A DNA stretch of 64,000 nt, from NCBI GenBank assembly GCA_964442655.1, contig CAYTZM010000004.1:62001-126000 (forward strand). Direction: 5' to 3'. The notes beneath the pieces are model-generated. The model was not told the DNA's origin, made no database searches, and saw only the letters and a program-made list of their open reading frames with translations. Source of the DNA: GCA-002727615 sp964442655. GTDB lineage: Bacteria; Pseudomonadota; Alphaproteobacteria; TMED109. Positions 35,441 to 43,945 of this stretch are shown piece by piece (the first letter of the stretch is position 1; every line of letters begins with the position of its first letter). The translations under genes were made by a program, and so were the position numbers.

Positions 35441-36307
35441 TTATAAATATAAATCAATTATAATTGATATGGATAGTATACCACCACAAATAGCGGAGGT
35501 TTTAAATCCTTTAAATGCTTGAGTAGGTTCATCTGTTTTTATTTTAAATGCAAGATATGCCTGCCATGCTCCTATTAATACAGTTATAATAATAGGAATT
35601 AATCCTAGATTGGTAAGTTTGAAAGATATAATAAATAAAGTATGACTCATAATATACAGAATACCGGAAAAAAATCCTGAAAATTGGTTCATAATAGTTG
35701 CAGTGGATTTTATTTTATTTTTTTTATCATCTTTATAATCTTGAATTGCATAAATTGTGTCATAAGCAATTGTCCATAGTATCGCTCCAAAATAAAATAA
35801 TAATATAGAAAAGGAATAATAATTTTTTGTTATAGTAGCGTACCCAATTAATAATCCAATATTAAATGTTACACCCAACCAAATTTGAGGAAAAAAAGTT
35901 ATTCTTTTTGTAAGAGGGTAAATAATCAATAATGGAATACTAATTAAACTAATTATAATGGCTTCTTTTGTTAAGAATAATAAAGTTATTAACCCAATAA
36001 TAGATGTAAAAATAGTAAAGACCAATCCATCTATAATAGTTAATTTTTTTGCAGCAATAGGTCTATTTTTAGTTCGTTCTATATTTATATCAATATTTTT
36101 ATCTACTATATCATTCCATGCACATCCTGCACCTCTCATAACAAAAGAGGAAAAAATAAATAAAAAATTATAAAAGATTAAGGTATTTAATTCAGGTTTT
36201 GCTAAAGCTACACCCCAAGTACAAGGCCAAGCAAGAAGTAGACCTCCTAGTGGTTTATTAAATCTTCCTAAATCTATAAAATATTTAATTTTTTTATTAT
36301 TTAGCAA
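35441..36307 (-). CDS. ubiA: 4-hydroxybenzoate polyprenyltransferase
   Basis: Inner-membrane prenyltransferase of ubiquinone synthesis. The 288-aa protein has eight or so hydrophobic segments. The first Asp motif is NDIVDKNIDINIERTKNRP (about residue 66) and the second is AYDTIYAIQDYKDD (about residue 180), both needed for Mg-diphosphate binding. The N-terminal DLGRFNKPLGGLLLAWPCTW is typical. It is divergent from rsmE across a 76-base AT-rich gap. Confidence 0.95.
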   Translation of the reverse strand: MLNNKKIKYFIDLGRFNKPLGGLLLAWPCTWGVALAKPELNTLIFYNFLFIFSSFVMRGAGCAWNDIVDKNIDINIERTKNRPIAAKKLTIIDGLVFTIFTSIIGLITLLFLTKEAIIISLISIPLLIIYPLTKRITFFPQIWLGVTFNIGLLIGYATITKNYYSFSILLFYFGAILWTIAYDTIYAIQDYKDDKKNKIKSTATIMNQFSGFFSGILYIMSHTLFIISFKLTNLGLIPIIITVLIGAWQAYLAFKIKTDEPTQAFKGFKTSAICGGILSISIIIDLYL

Positions 36308-36383
36308 TTAATTAACTTTATATATTATTATAATTATCATAATTATATATCTTCTATAAGATATAATAAACGGATAATAAACT

Positions 36384-37097
36384 TTGACTTATAATTTTAG
36401 AACTAGATTATTTTCGTATGAATCATTATTTAAGAATAATAAAATAGATTTACATTCTCTTCAATCTCATAAAATTATTAATGTTTTGCGATTGAAAACT
36501 GGAGATTCCATAAATATGTTTAATGGAAATAATGGAGAATGGAACGGTCAAATTGAAATACATAAGCCTATTGTTAAATTTATTTGTAAAAACATGATTA
36601 AAAAACCTCAATTAGAATATGGTCCTTTTCTTATTTTTTCTCCTTTAAAACAAATTAGAAATGATTGGCTTGTTGAGAAGGCATCTGAATGCGGTGTTTC
36701 AAAACTAATCCCTACTTTAATGAAAAGGACTGTTGTAAAAAAATTTAACAAAGAAAGATATATGAAACGGATTATAAGCGCATGCGAACAAACTGGAAGG
36801 ATAAGTTTGCCCGAGATTACTGATTTAAAAGATTTTAAGGAACAAATTGATATGTGTGTTGCTGAAAATAAAGTCTTATTATTTTGTAATGAACTGAGAA
36901 GTTCTCCACAAATTACTGAGTTTATAAATAAAATTGATAAAGAAAAATTGGTTATTATTATTGGTCCTGAAGGTGGTTTTGAAGAAGAAGAAAGAACTTA
37001 TATTAAAAATTTAAAAAATATAGTAGAGTGCAGTTTAGGGCCAAGAGTATATCGTGCTGAAACTGCTGCTATATTAGCTTTATCTATTTTTCAATAA
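36384..37097 (+). CDS. rsmE: 16S rRNA (uracil1498-N3)-methyltransferase
   Basis: SPOUT methyltransferase acting on U1498 of 16S rRNA. The 237-aa protein has VLRLKTGDSINMFNGNNGEW in the N-terminal PUA-like domain. The SAM knot includes EKASECGVSKLIPTLMKRT, ACEQTGRISLPEI, IIGPEGGFEEEE and SLGPRVYRAETAAILAL. The start is TTG 36384, with GGAT 10 bases upstream and no ATG nearby. gshA follows 15 bases later. Confidence 0.95.
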   Translation: MTYNFRTRLFSYESLFKNNKIDLHSLQSHKIINVLRLKTGDSINMFNGNNGEWNGQIEIHKPIVKFICKNMIKKPQLEYGPFLIFSPLKQIRNDWLVEKASECGVSKLIPTLMKRTVVKKFNKERYMKRIISACEQTGRISLPEITDLKDFKEQIDMCVAENKVLLFCNELRSSPQITEFINKIDKEKLVIIIGPEGGFEEEERTYIKNLKNIVECSLGPRVYRAETAAILALSIFQ

Positions 37098-37112
37098 TTA
37101 GAAAGTTGTGTT

Positions 37113-38447
37113 ATGGGACTTAATAAAAAAGATTTAATAGATTGGTTTGTAAAAGGGTGCAAATCTGAAGAATCTTTTAAAATAGGAACGGAACATGAAA
37201 AATTTGTCTATAAGACTTCAAATTTATCTCCTGTAACTTATGATGAGGAGTCAGGAATATGTAATATTCTTAAAAGTTTAACTCGTTTTGGTTGGCAAGA
37301 AGTTAAAGAGGGAAATAATTTAATAGCTCTTAAGAAAGATGAGCAGTCCATTACTTTAGAACCAGGAGGTCAATTGGAACTTTCTGGAGCACCTTTAGAT
37401 AATATTCATAAAACATGTAGGGAAGTATATGAACATTTAGAGCAAGTTAAAGAAGTAGGAAATGAATTAAATGTGGGGTTTTTAGGCATAGGGTCAAGAA
37501 TTGAGGGTAAATTAGCCAATCATTATTGGATGCCTAAAGAGAGATATAAAATTATGAAGGCATACATGCCAAAAGTTGGCAGATTAGGGCTAGATATGAT
37601 GGCAGATACTTGTACTGTTCAGGTAAATTTAGATTATTCTTCAGAGAATGATATGATGAGGAAATTAAAAATTGGATTTCTTTTACAGCCTATGGTTACA
37701 GCTTTATTTGCAAGTTCACCTTTTGAAAAAATGAAACCTTCAAATTATATATCTAGAAGATCTGCAATATGGTTCGATGTAGATAAAGATAGGTGTGGAG
37801 TTCCAGAATTTATATTAAATAAGAATTTTGGATTTGAACAATGGGTAGATTATGCTTTGAGTGTGCCTATGTATTTTATATATAGAGATGGAAAGTATAT
37901 TAATTGTGCAGGAGAATCCTTTAAGGATTATATGAGCAGAGATTCAATAGTTCTAAAAGGTTATGAGGCAACTATTAAAGATTGGGAAGCCCATCTAAGT
38001 ACTATATTTACAGAGGTTAGATTAAAACAATTTATAGAGTTTAGAGGAGCTGATTCTGGTCCTTGGAAAAGTCTTTGTGCTTTACCTGCTTTATGGGTTG
38101 GCTTGCTATATAATAATGATTCTTTAGATGCAGCTGAAGAATTAGCAAATAGTATTTCATTAGATTTGTATGAAGAAATGTATAGAGGTGTTCCATTAAG
38201 TGGATTGGATCTAGAAATAGGAGGCAGAAATATTAAAGAGTATGCAAAAGATATGTTAAACATTGCAAAAATAGGATTAAGAAACAGATCTATAAAGGAT
38301 TCTGCAGGAAATGATGAAACGGGATATCTTAATCAGTTAGAAGAAGTAATTTATACAGGAATGAATCATTCTAAAAAAATGTTAAGTATTTGGGAAAAAG
38401 ATAAAAAAAATTCTTTAGAAACCCTTTATAAGGAATTTAGTTATTAA
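37113..38447 (+). CDS. gshA: Glutamate-cysteine ligase, alphaproteobacterial/plant type
   Basis: Makes gamma-glutamylcysteine, the first step of glutathione synthesis. The 444-aa protein carries IGTEHEKFVY, SITLEPGGQLELSGAPL, GIGSRIEG, ADTCTVQVNLDYSSE and FIEFRGADSGPW, the pattern of the plant/alphaproteobacterial GCL class rather than the E. coli class. In plants this class is redox-controlled by disulfides. The rsmE-gshA arrangement supports an alphaproteobacterial origin. It ends 4 bases from the convergent tldD. Confidence 0.95.
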   Translation: MGLNKKDLIDWFVKGCKSEESFKIGTEHEKFVYKTSNLSPVTYDEESGICNILKSLTRFGWQEVKEGNNLIALKKDEQSITLEPGGQLELSGAPLDNIHKTCREVYEHLEQVKEVGNELNVGFLGIGSRIEGKLANHYWMPKERYKIMKAYMPKVGRLGLDMMADTCTVQVNLDYSSENDMMRKLKIGFLLQPMVTALFASSPFEKMKPSNYISRRSAIWFDVDKDRCGVPEFILNKNFGFEQWVDYALSVPMYFIYRDGKYINCAGESFKDYMSRDSIVLKGYEATIKDWEAHLSTIFTEVRLKQFIEFRGADSGPWKSLCALPALWVGLLYNNDSLDAAEELANSISLDLYEEMYRGVPLSGLDLEIGGRNIKEYAKDMLNIAKIGLRNRSIKDSAGNDETGYLNQLEEVIYTGMNHSKKMLSIWEKDKKNSLETLYKEFSY

Positions 38448-38451
38448 ATAT

Positions 38452-39900
38452 TTATTTAGTTTTTGTGCCTCCTACTGTTAGTCCCTCAATTTTTAAAGTT
38501 GGTTGCCCAACTCCTACAGGCACTCCTTGTCCGTTTTTGCCACATGTTCCTATTCCTGGATCTAGTTGCATGTCATTACCAATCATAGAAACTTTTTTAA
38601 GAACTTCAAAACCAGATCCTATTAGTGTAGCTCCTTTTATTGGGTTAGTAATTTTACCATTTTCAATTTTATATGCTTCATTTGCAGAAAAAACAAATTT
38701 TCCATTAGTAATATCTACTTGTCCTCCTGCAAAAGATTTTGCATAAATTCCATTAGGTACACTTTCTATTATTTCTTGAGGGTTGTGATCACCTGATGTC
38801 ATAATAGTATTTCTCATTCTCGGCATAGGTTGGTGAGCATATGATTGTCTTCTTCCATTCCCGGTGGATTTTGTTCCCATTAATCTTGCATTTAATCTGT
38901 CTTGCATGTACCCAACAAGTTTTCCATCTTCTATTAAAATAGTTTTTTCTGTAGGTGTGCCTTCATCATCTATAGATAAAGATCCTCTTTTTGAGTTTAA
39001 GGTTCCATCATCAACAACTGTTACTCCTTTGGAGGCAACTTTATCGCCTAATAAATTAGAAAAAACACTAGTTTTTTTTCTATTAAAGTCTCCTTCTAAA
39101 CCATGTCCAATTGCTTCATGTAATAGGATTCCTGGCCAACCTGGACCCAATACTACGGTCATTTCACCTGCTGGTGCAGCTTTTGCTTCTAACATAGTGA
39201 GTGCTTGTCTTAAAGCTTCATCGACATGATATTTCCAATTTTTTTCATCAAATAGTATGTTATATCCATGTCTTCCACCTGAACCATAGGAACCTGTTTC
39301 CATTTTATTATTATTTTTGACAGCTATATTAACTCCTAATCTTACTAATGGTCTAATATCATCAATCATTTGGCCATTAGCTCTTAGAATACGAATAGCT
39401 TCCCATGAGGAATTTAGTGTAATGCTTACTTGTTCTACTTTGGAATTAATATTACGTGCATAATTATTAATTTTTTCAAGTAATTTAATTTTTTGTTTAA
39501 AAGAAAAATCAGAAATAGGGTTATTATCTTCATAATATTTATTATTTGTATGGTTAGGAGATATATCAATTTCGTTTTGGTCCTTTGAGCGAACATTTTT
39601 AACTGTATTGACTGCTCTATTTAAACTTTCTTTTGAAATTTCTGAAGCATGAGCATACCCAACAACATCTTCTGATATAGACCTTAAACCAAAACCTAGA
39701 TTTTTATTTGAATTTGCTACTTTTAATTTACCATCATCAAATGAAAAGTTTTCATTTTGTGAGGATTGCATATAAAGTTCTCCATCTTCCGCTCCAGATA
39801 CAGCTTCTCTAACAAATTTTTCAGCGTCCAATTTAGTAATATTATTTTGGTTAAAAAATAATGTATTTAGATTTAAGTTATTATCCATGTTGTATTCCAT
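38452..39900 (-). CDS. tldD: TldD zinc metalloprotease
   Basis: Catalytic subunit of TldD/TldE. The 482-aa protein has the zinc motif HEAIGHGLEGDFNRK (about residue 263) and the downstream Cys ligand in the GTCGKNGQGVPVGVG region. The first ATG (39900) overlaps the hisC stop by one base; a second ATG at 39888 has a GGAAT sequence 6 bases upstream and may be the real start. It is last in the caiB-unknown-hisC-tldD operon. Its partner pmbA is at 15497-16825. Confidence 0.95.
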   Translation of the reverse strand: MEYNMDNNLNLNTLFFNQNNITKLDAEKFVREAVSGAEDGELYMQSSQNENFSFDDGKLKVANSNKNLGFGLRSISEDVVGYAHASEISKESLNRAVNTVKNVRSKDQNEIDISPNHTNNKYYEDNNPISDFSFKQKIKLLEKINNYARNINSKVEQVSITLNSSWEAIRILRANGQMIDDIRPLVRLGVNIAVKNNNKMETGSYGSGGRHGYNILFDEKNWKYHVDEALRQALTMLEAKAAPAGEMTVVLGPGWPGILLHEAIGHGLEGDFNRKKTSVFSNLLGDKVASKGVTVVDDGTLNSKRGSLSIDDEGTPTEKTILIEDGKLVGYMQDRLNARLMGTKSTGNGRRQSYAHQPMPRMRNTIMTSGDHNPQEIIESVPNGIYAKSFAGGQVDITNGKFVFSANEAYKIENGKITNPIKGATLIGSGFEVLKKVSMIGNDMQLDPGIGTCGKNGQGVPVGVGQPTLKIEGLTVGGTKTK

Positions 39901-40982
39901 TAAAGACTGATAAATTTAGAGATAGTTTTACATAAGGTAATATTTTCATTTTTTAGTCCTACAGTAATTCTTAAAAATTGAGGAAGGCCATATTCATTAA
40001 TTTTTCTAACATAAATTCCTTTGCTTTCTAAATATGTATAACAATTATTTGCTTGTTTTGTATTTTTAAATTTAACTAAAACAAAATTTGCTACACCAGG
40101 AATTATTGTGAGTCCTAAATTATTTAATTTTGTTTCAATAAATGGTTTCCATTTTTTATTGTGTTTAATTGCTTTATTTATAAAGTTTTTGTCATTTATA
40201 GCAGCTATGGCGGCTTTTTGTCCTACAGAATTTAAGTTAAATGGAAGACGAATTCTGTTCATTAATTCTATAATTTCTTTTGAAGAATATGCCCATCCTA
40301 CTCTTAAAGCTGCAAGGCCGTAAATTTTTGAAAATGTTCTAGTACAAGCAATATTATTATACTTTTTTGCTAAATCTAATCCATCCGTATAGTCTGATTC
40401 ATCTACATATTCAGCATATGCAGAATCTATAACAAGTAGACATTTTTTTGGCAGGTTTTCTCTTAATTTTATTAATTCTTTTTTAGAAAGATAAGTTCCT
40501 GTAGGATTATTTGGATTAGCTATATAACAGATTTTTGTTTTCTTTGATGCTTTTTTAATAATATTATTTACATCAGCTTTATAATTTTTTTCAGCAACAG
40601 AAATAGGAGTTGATCCTGCAGCTTTTATAGCAATTGGGTAAACTAAAAATCCATGCTTACTATAAATTACTTCGTCTCCTGGGCCCGAAAAACAGTGTGC
40701 AAATAGTGATAGTATTTCATCTGATCCATTTCCACAGATTACATTATTTATATTTATTTTAAATTTTTTAGAAAGTTCATAGCGTAATTCATTTGCACTG
40801 CCATCAGGATATCTAGATATTGAGAAAGGATTTTTTTTAAGTAATTTTATCACTTTTGATGATGTGCCTAATGGAGTTTCATTTGAAGATAATTTTATAA
40901 TAGTTTTGTTGCCTTTAGTCCCTGATTTCCCAGGGATATATGGCTTAATGTTTAATATAGATTTATTTGGTTTAACTAAAAT
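39900..40982 (-). CDS. hisC: Histidinol-phosphate aminotransferase, apparent ATT start
   Basis: PLP-dependent aminotransferase of histidine (and often aromatic) synthesis. SRYPDG, GNGSDEILSLFAHCF, NPNNPTGTYLSKKEL, DSAYAEY and the PLP-lysine region TFSKIYGLAALRVG are present. The first standard start codon (GTG 40853) would remove 43 residues with clear homology: IKPYIPGKSG and IKLSSNETPLG. No ATG, GTG or TTG exists upstream in frame before the preceding gene. ATT 40982 has GGAGAAAAGAA ideally spaced before it and a 7-base overlap with the upstream gene, so an AUU start is proposed (360 aa). Confidence 0.88.
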   Translation of the reverse strand: MLVKPNKSILNIKPYIPGKSGTKGNKTIIKLSSNETPLGTSSKVIKLLKKNPFSISRYPDGSANELRYELSKKFKININNVICGNGSDEILSLFAHCFSGPGDEVIYSKHGFLVYPIAIKAAGSTPISVAEKNYKADVNNIIKKASKKTKICYIANPNNPTGTYLSKKELIKLRENLPKKCLLVIDSAYAEYVDESDYTDGLDLAKKYNNIACTRTFSKIYGLAALRVGWAYSSKEIIELMNRIRLPFNLNSVGQKAAIAAINDKNFINKAIKHNKKWKPFIETKLNNLGLTIIPGVANFVLVKFKNTKQANNCYTYLESKGIYVRKINEYGLPQFLRITVGLKNENITLCKTISKFISL

Positions 40983-41356
40983 TTCTTTTCTCCATGATAT
41001 TTAATAATTTTTATGGCAGATTCTAATAAAATTTGACTACTTTTATCTTTAAAACCATGAATTATATAATTAACGTTTTTAATTATAGAATTTTTTTTAT
41101 CATGTAAATCATTGTTGTCAATGGAACAATAGATAATAGGAACTTTGATTTTCTTTATTATTTTGTTTGTATGAGTATAAGATTTTAATTTTCCAGGAAT
41201 TAAAATTATTAAATTTGCTTTATTACTAACTTTTTTAATAGTAGATGCACAAGATGTGTCATCTTTTACGAGTATTTGATTCACATTGAAAGTATATTGT
41301 TTTTTATTTATGTTGTGATCAAATGTAGATATTAAGTATATATTTTTTTTCTTCAT
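40976..41356 (-). CDS. Uncharacterised 126-aa operon protein
   Basis: Not recognised. It is a soluble, lysine-rich protein with alternating hydrophobic strands (NIYLISTFDHN, ANLIILIPGKLKSYTH, KVPIIYCSIDN, VNYIIHGFKD) that suggest an alpha/beta fold. There are no membrane segments and only two cysteines. The ATG overlaps the upstream caiB-like stop (ATGA) and its own end contains the proposed start of hisC, so it is translationally coupled on both sides. Its place suggests a role linked to either CoA-ester or amino-acid metabolism, but no motif supports either. Confidence 0.7.
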   Translation of the reverse strand: MKKKNIYLISTFDHNINKKQYTFNVNQILVKDDTSCASTIKKVSNKANLIILIPGKLKSYTHTNKIIKKIKVPIIYCSIDNNDLHDKKNSIIKNVNYIIHGFKDKSSQILLESAIKIIKYHGEKKF

Positions 41357-42468
41357 TTTTTATTGCAAAAAATATTGTTGCCTTCTCCTAACTTTGGAGC
41401 AGAATTCATTAAATCCTTCATTCTCCAAGAAGGTGCAAGAGGTGTAGGCATGACAGTTATATTTTTATCTCCTATTTTAATTTTTCCTGTTAATAGTTTC
41501 CTTTCAATTACTTGTTGGTCTTTAAAGGCTTCTTCTAGTGAGTTAACTATTGAACAACATATATTAATTTCATTAGCTAATTTTTCTTTCCAATAATTAG
41601 TAGGGTATTTATTTATTATATTTGTAACAGCATCTTTTGTTAAATCTTGGTTTTTCTTATCATTAATAAAATTTAAAGGTAAATCAATAACTTTACAAAA
41701 TCTTTGCCAAAACTTTTCTTCTAATGCTCCTACTGCAATATACCCTCCATCTAATGTTTTGTATATTCCGTATCTTGGGCTAGCACCGGTCAATTGTAGG
41801 TCACCACCTTTACTAAAATAATTTTGAGAAGTAAGTCCTATAGCCATCCACATAAAAGGGAATAAATTATCTGTCATGGATATATCTAGAAATTGCCCCT
41901 CTCCTGTTTTTTCTACTTCTCTTAATGCTAATAAAATATTTATAACTGCAGGATAACTTCCTCCAGCAATATCAGCAATTTGAGTGTTAGGCATTGCAGG
42001 TGATCCATCTTTTTCAATCGCTAAGGATAACAAACCAGATTCTGCCATATAATTAATATCATGAGCAGCTGTATATTTTTTAGGACCATCTTGTCCGTAC
42101 CCTGTAATCGAGCAATGGATAATATTATTCTTAATTTTTTTTAAATTATTAAAATCTAACTTTAATCTATCCATTACACCTGGACGAAATTGGTCAACGA
42201 TTACATCGGCTGATTTTATTAAATTAACTAATTCTTTATATCCACTATTAGATTTTATATCTATTTCTACTGATCTTTTTCCTCTATTTAGCAATCCAAA
42301 TAATACACTTTCACCATTTATTAATGGAGGAGTCTTTCTCATATCTTCTCCTCCAGGTCTTTCTACTTTAATTACTTCGGCGCCTGCTTCTGCAAGAATT
42401 AAAGTTGCGAACGGGCCCGGCAACAACGTAGATAAATCTATTATTCTTATTCCAGCAAGTGGTTTCAT
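41353..42468 (-). CDS. CaiB/BaiF family CoA-transferase, alpha-methylacyl-CoA racemase-like
   Basis: Type III CoA-transferase fold, 371 aa. The N-terminal IIDLSTLLPGPFATLILAEAG, IKVERPGGEDMR and LLNRGKRSVEID belong to the family. ITGYGQDGPKKYTAAHDINY with the HD pair is close to alpha-methylacyl-CoA racemase. ATG 42468 is preferred over 42480 because GGAG stands 6 bases before it, inside ATGGAGAAATATATG. It probably acts on branched acyl-CoA esters. It is first gene of the minus-strand operon and divergent from soxX. Confidence 0.88.
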   Translation of the reverse strand: MKPLAGIRIIDLSTLLPGPFATLILAEAGAEVIKVERPGGEDMRKTPPLINGESVLFGLLNRGKRSVEIDIKSNSGYKELVNLIKSADVIVDQFRPGVMDRLKLDFNNLKKIKNNIIHCSITGYGQDGPKKYTAAHDINYMAESGLLSLAIEKDGSPAMPNTQIADIAGGSYPAVINILLALREVEKTGEGQFLDISMTDNLFPFMWMAIGLTSQNYFSKGGDLQLTGASPRYGIYKTLDGGYIAVGALEEKFWQRFCKVIDLPLNFINDKKNQDLTKDAVTNIINKYPTNYWKEKLANEINICCSIVNSLEEAFKDQQVIERKLLTGKIKIGDKNITVMPTPLAPSWRMKDLMNSAPKLGEGNNIFCNKK

Positions 42469-42569
42469 ATATTTCTCCATTACTAAATATATATATTAAT
42501 TTAAATAATTATATAGATAATAAATTTCACAAGTTGGATTATTATTATATTTTTATTATATTAATAAAT

Positions 42570-43028
42570 ATGAAAAATATAATATACTCATTATTTATTT
42601 TTATTCTTAGTTTTAATTTTTCTTCCGTAATTTTTGCTAATGAATTAGTAAATTATGAAATTGTAGATTTAGAGATACCTAGCCCTTTAACTTCTTCTCC
42701 TGGTGATCCAGGTCTGGGGAAAAAAATAGCTATTTCAATATCAGGAAATTGTCTTGCTTGTCATAAGTTGCCTAATGTAGAAGAATTATTTCATGGGAAT
42801 ATTGGTCCGAGTTTGGCAGGAGTAGGGAATCGTTATAATATGGGAGAGTTAAGGTTACGGTTAGTAAATCCATATATAATTAACCCAAATACTATTATGC
42901 CAGCTTTTTATAAAGTGAAAGGGTTAAATAGAGTGGATAAAAAGTATTTAAATAAAACAATATTAAATGCTCAAGAAATTGAGGATATAATAGCTTGGTT
43001 GCTGACATTAAAAGAGGAAGTGGAATAA
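42570..43028 (+). CDS. soxX: Sulfur-oxidation c-type cytochrome SoxX
   Basis: Periplasmic monoheme subunit of SoxAX, which couples thiosulfate (or other sulfane) to the SoxY cysteine. The signal peptide from MKNIIYSLFIF to VIFANE is clear and fixes the start at ATG 42570; the open frame continues upstream without conservation. The heme motif is GNCLACHKL (CxxCH). GNIGPSLAGVGNRYN and the axial Met in NTIMPAFYK are typical of SoxX. The next gene starts 2 bases after its stop. Confidence 0.93.
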   Translation: MKNIIYSLFIFILSFNFSSVIFANELVNYEIVDLEIPSPLTSSPGDPGLGKKIAISISGNCLACHKLPNVEELFHGNIGPSLAGVGNRYNMGELRLRLVNPYIINPNTIMPAFYKVKGLNRVDKKYLNKTILNAQEIEDIIAWLLTLKEEVE

Positions 43029-43030
43029 TT

Positions 43031-43534
43031 ATGAATAGAAGAAAAGTTATAATGTTATTGGGATCTATGTCTGGTTTATTTTCTAGTCTAAGATCTGTAG
43101 CAAAAGAAGAAGTTGGCAGACCATTCAGAGACCGTTTTCAAAGCTATAGGCAAACATTTAGAGTAGAACCAGACCTTGAAGAGGCAAAAAGAATAGTAAG
43201 GAATATTATAAAGGGAAGGAAATTAAGAACAGATTTAATTTCATTAAAGGCGCCCGACATAGCTGAAAATGGTAATACAGTTCCTATTAGTTTTTCCGTT
43301 AATTGTTCTATGTTCAATGAAGATTATCCAGAAGTTGTGCATATTTTAGTACTTGATAATCCTTTTCCAGAAATTGCTAAATTTTATTTTACTCCTGAAT
43401 CGGGACGGGCTGATTTATCTATAAGAATAAGAATGAGAACAAGCTCGAATATTATAGCCATAGCTGAAATGGCTGATGGCTCTATTGGAAAAACAGAATC
43501 ATATGTGGATGTCACTATTGGAGCTTGTAGTTAA
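43031..43534 (+). CDS. soxY: Sulfur carrier SoxY with atypical C-terminus
   Basis: Carries sulfur intermediates on a C-terminal cysteine. The start at ATG 43031 gives a Tat-type signal (NRRKVIMLLG). The mature part has VNCSMFNEDYPEVVHILVLD and FYFTPESGRADLSIRIRM, matching SoxY. The protein ends VTIGACS; canonical SoxY ends in GGCGG, so the carrier Cys is kept but the flexible glycine arm is changed and shortened. It is 167 aa and shares one base with soxZ. Confidence 0.92.
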   Translation: MNRRKVIMLLGSMSGLFSSLRSVAKEEVGRPFRDRFQSYRQTFRVEPDLEEAKRIVRNIIKGRKLRTDLISLKAPDIAENGNTVPISFSVNCSMFNEDYPEVVHILVLDNPFPEIAKFYFTPESGRADLSIRIRMRTSSNIIAIAEMADGSIGKTESYVDVTIGACS

Positions 43535-43944
43535 TGGCGGATGAAAATAGAAAGAATTGGAGAAGGAGATTAAGAGCTCCAGAAACTGCTATAAAGGGAG
43601 AAATAATTACTATAAAGACTATGGCAGAACATATAATGGAACCTGGCGTTAGAAGAGATCCAGATACAGGGGTTATTTACCCAAAAAAAATTATAGATCA
43701 TGTTTATGTTAGATATAATGGTAAACAAGTTTTTAAATCCCAGTGGTATTCTGGGGTTTCCGCGAATCCTTTTATGGCATTTAAGTTAAAGGTAGAATCA
43801 ACAGGATTACTGGAAATAGAATGGGTGGATGATTATGGACAATCTACTTTTAAGCGAGCTGTAATAGATGTTTATAATGATAAAGGAGAATTAATTTATC
43901 CATTTGAAGTAGATAAACCAGGAAAGAATAAAGAAGTTATATAA
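43534..43944 (+). CDS. soxZ: Thiosulfate-oxidation protein SoxZ
   Basis: Partner of SoxY in the SoxYZ carrier heterodimer. IIDHVYVRYNGKQVFKSQW, SANPFMAFKLKVESTG and IEWVDDYGQS fit the SoxZ immunoglobulin-like fold. At 136 aa it is longer than the usual 100-110 aa, with about 10 extra basic residues at the N-terminus and a charged C-terminal tail of about 20 residues. It has no signal peptide, as expected, since it is exported with SoxY through Tat. Confidence 0.92.
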   Translation: MADENRKNWRRRLRAPETAIKGEIITIKTMAEHIMEPGVRRDPDTGVIYPKKIIDHVYVRYNGKQVFKSQWYSGVSANPFMAFKLKVESTGLLEIEWVDDYGQSTFKRAVIDVYNDKGELIYPFEVDKPGKNKEVI

Positions 43945-43945
43945 T

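Noticed and set aside
39900..40853. hisC starting at GTG 40853
   Set aside because: This start removes 43 residues containing the conserved IKPYIPGKSG and SSNETPLG segments, which are clearly encoded upstream in the same frame.
42459..42569. Long N-terminal extension of soxX
   Set aside because: The extension is AT-rich and unconserved, and it would bury the signal peptide that starts at ATG 42570.
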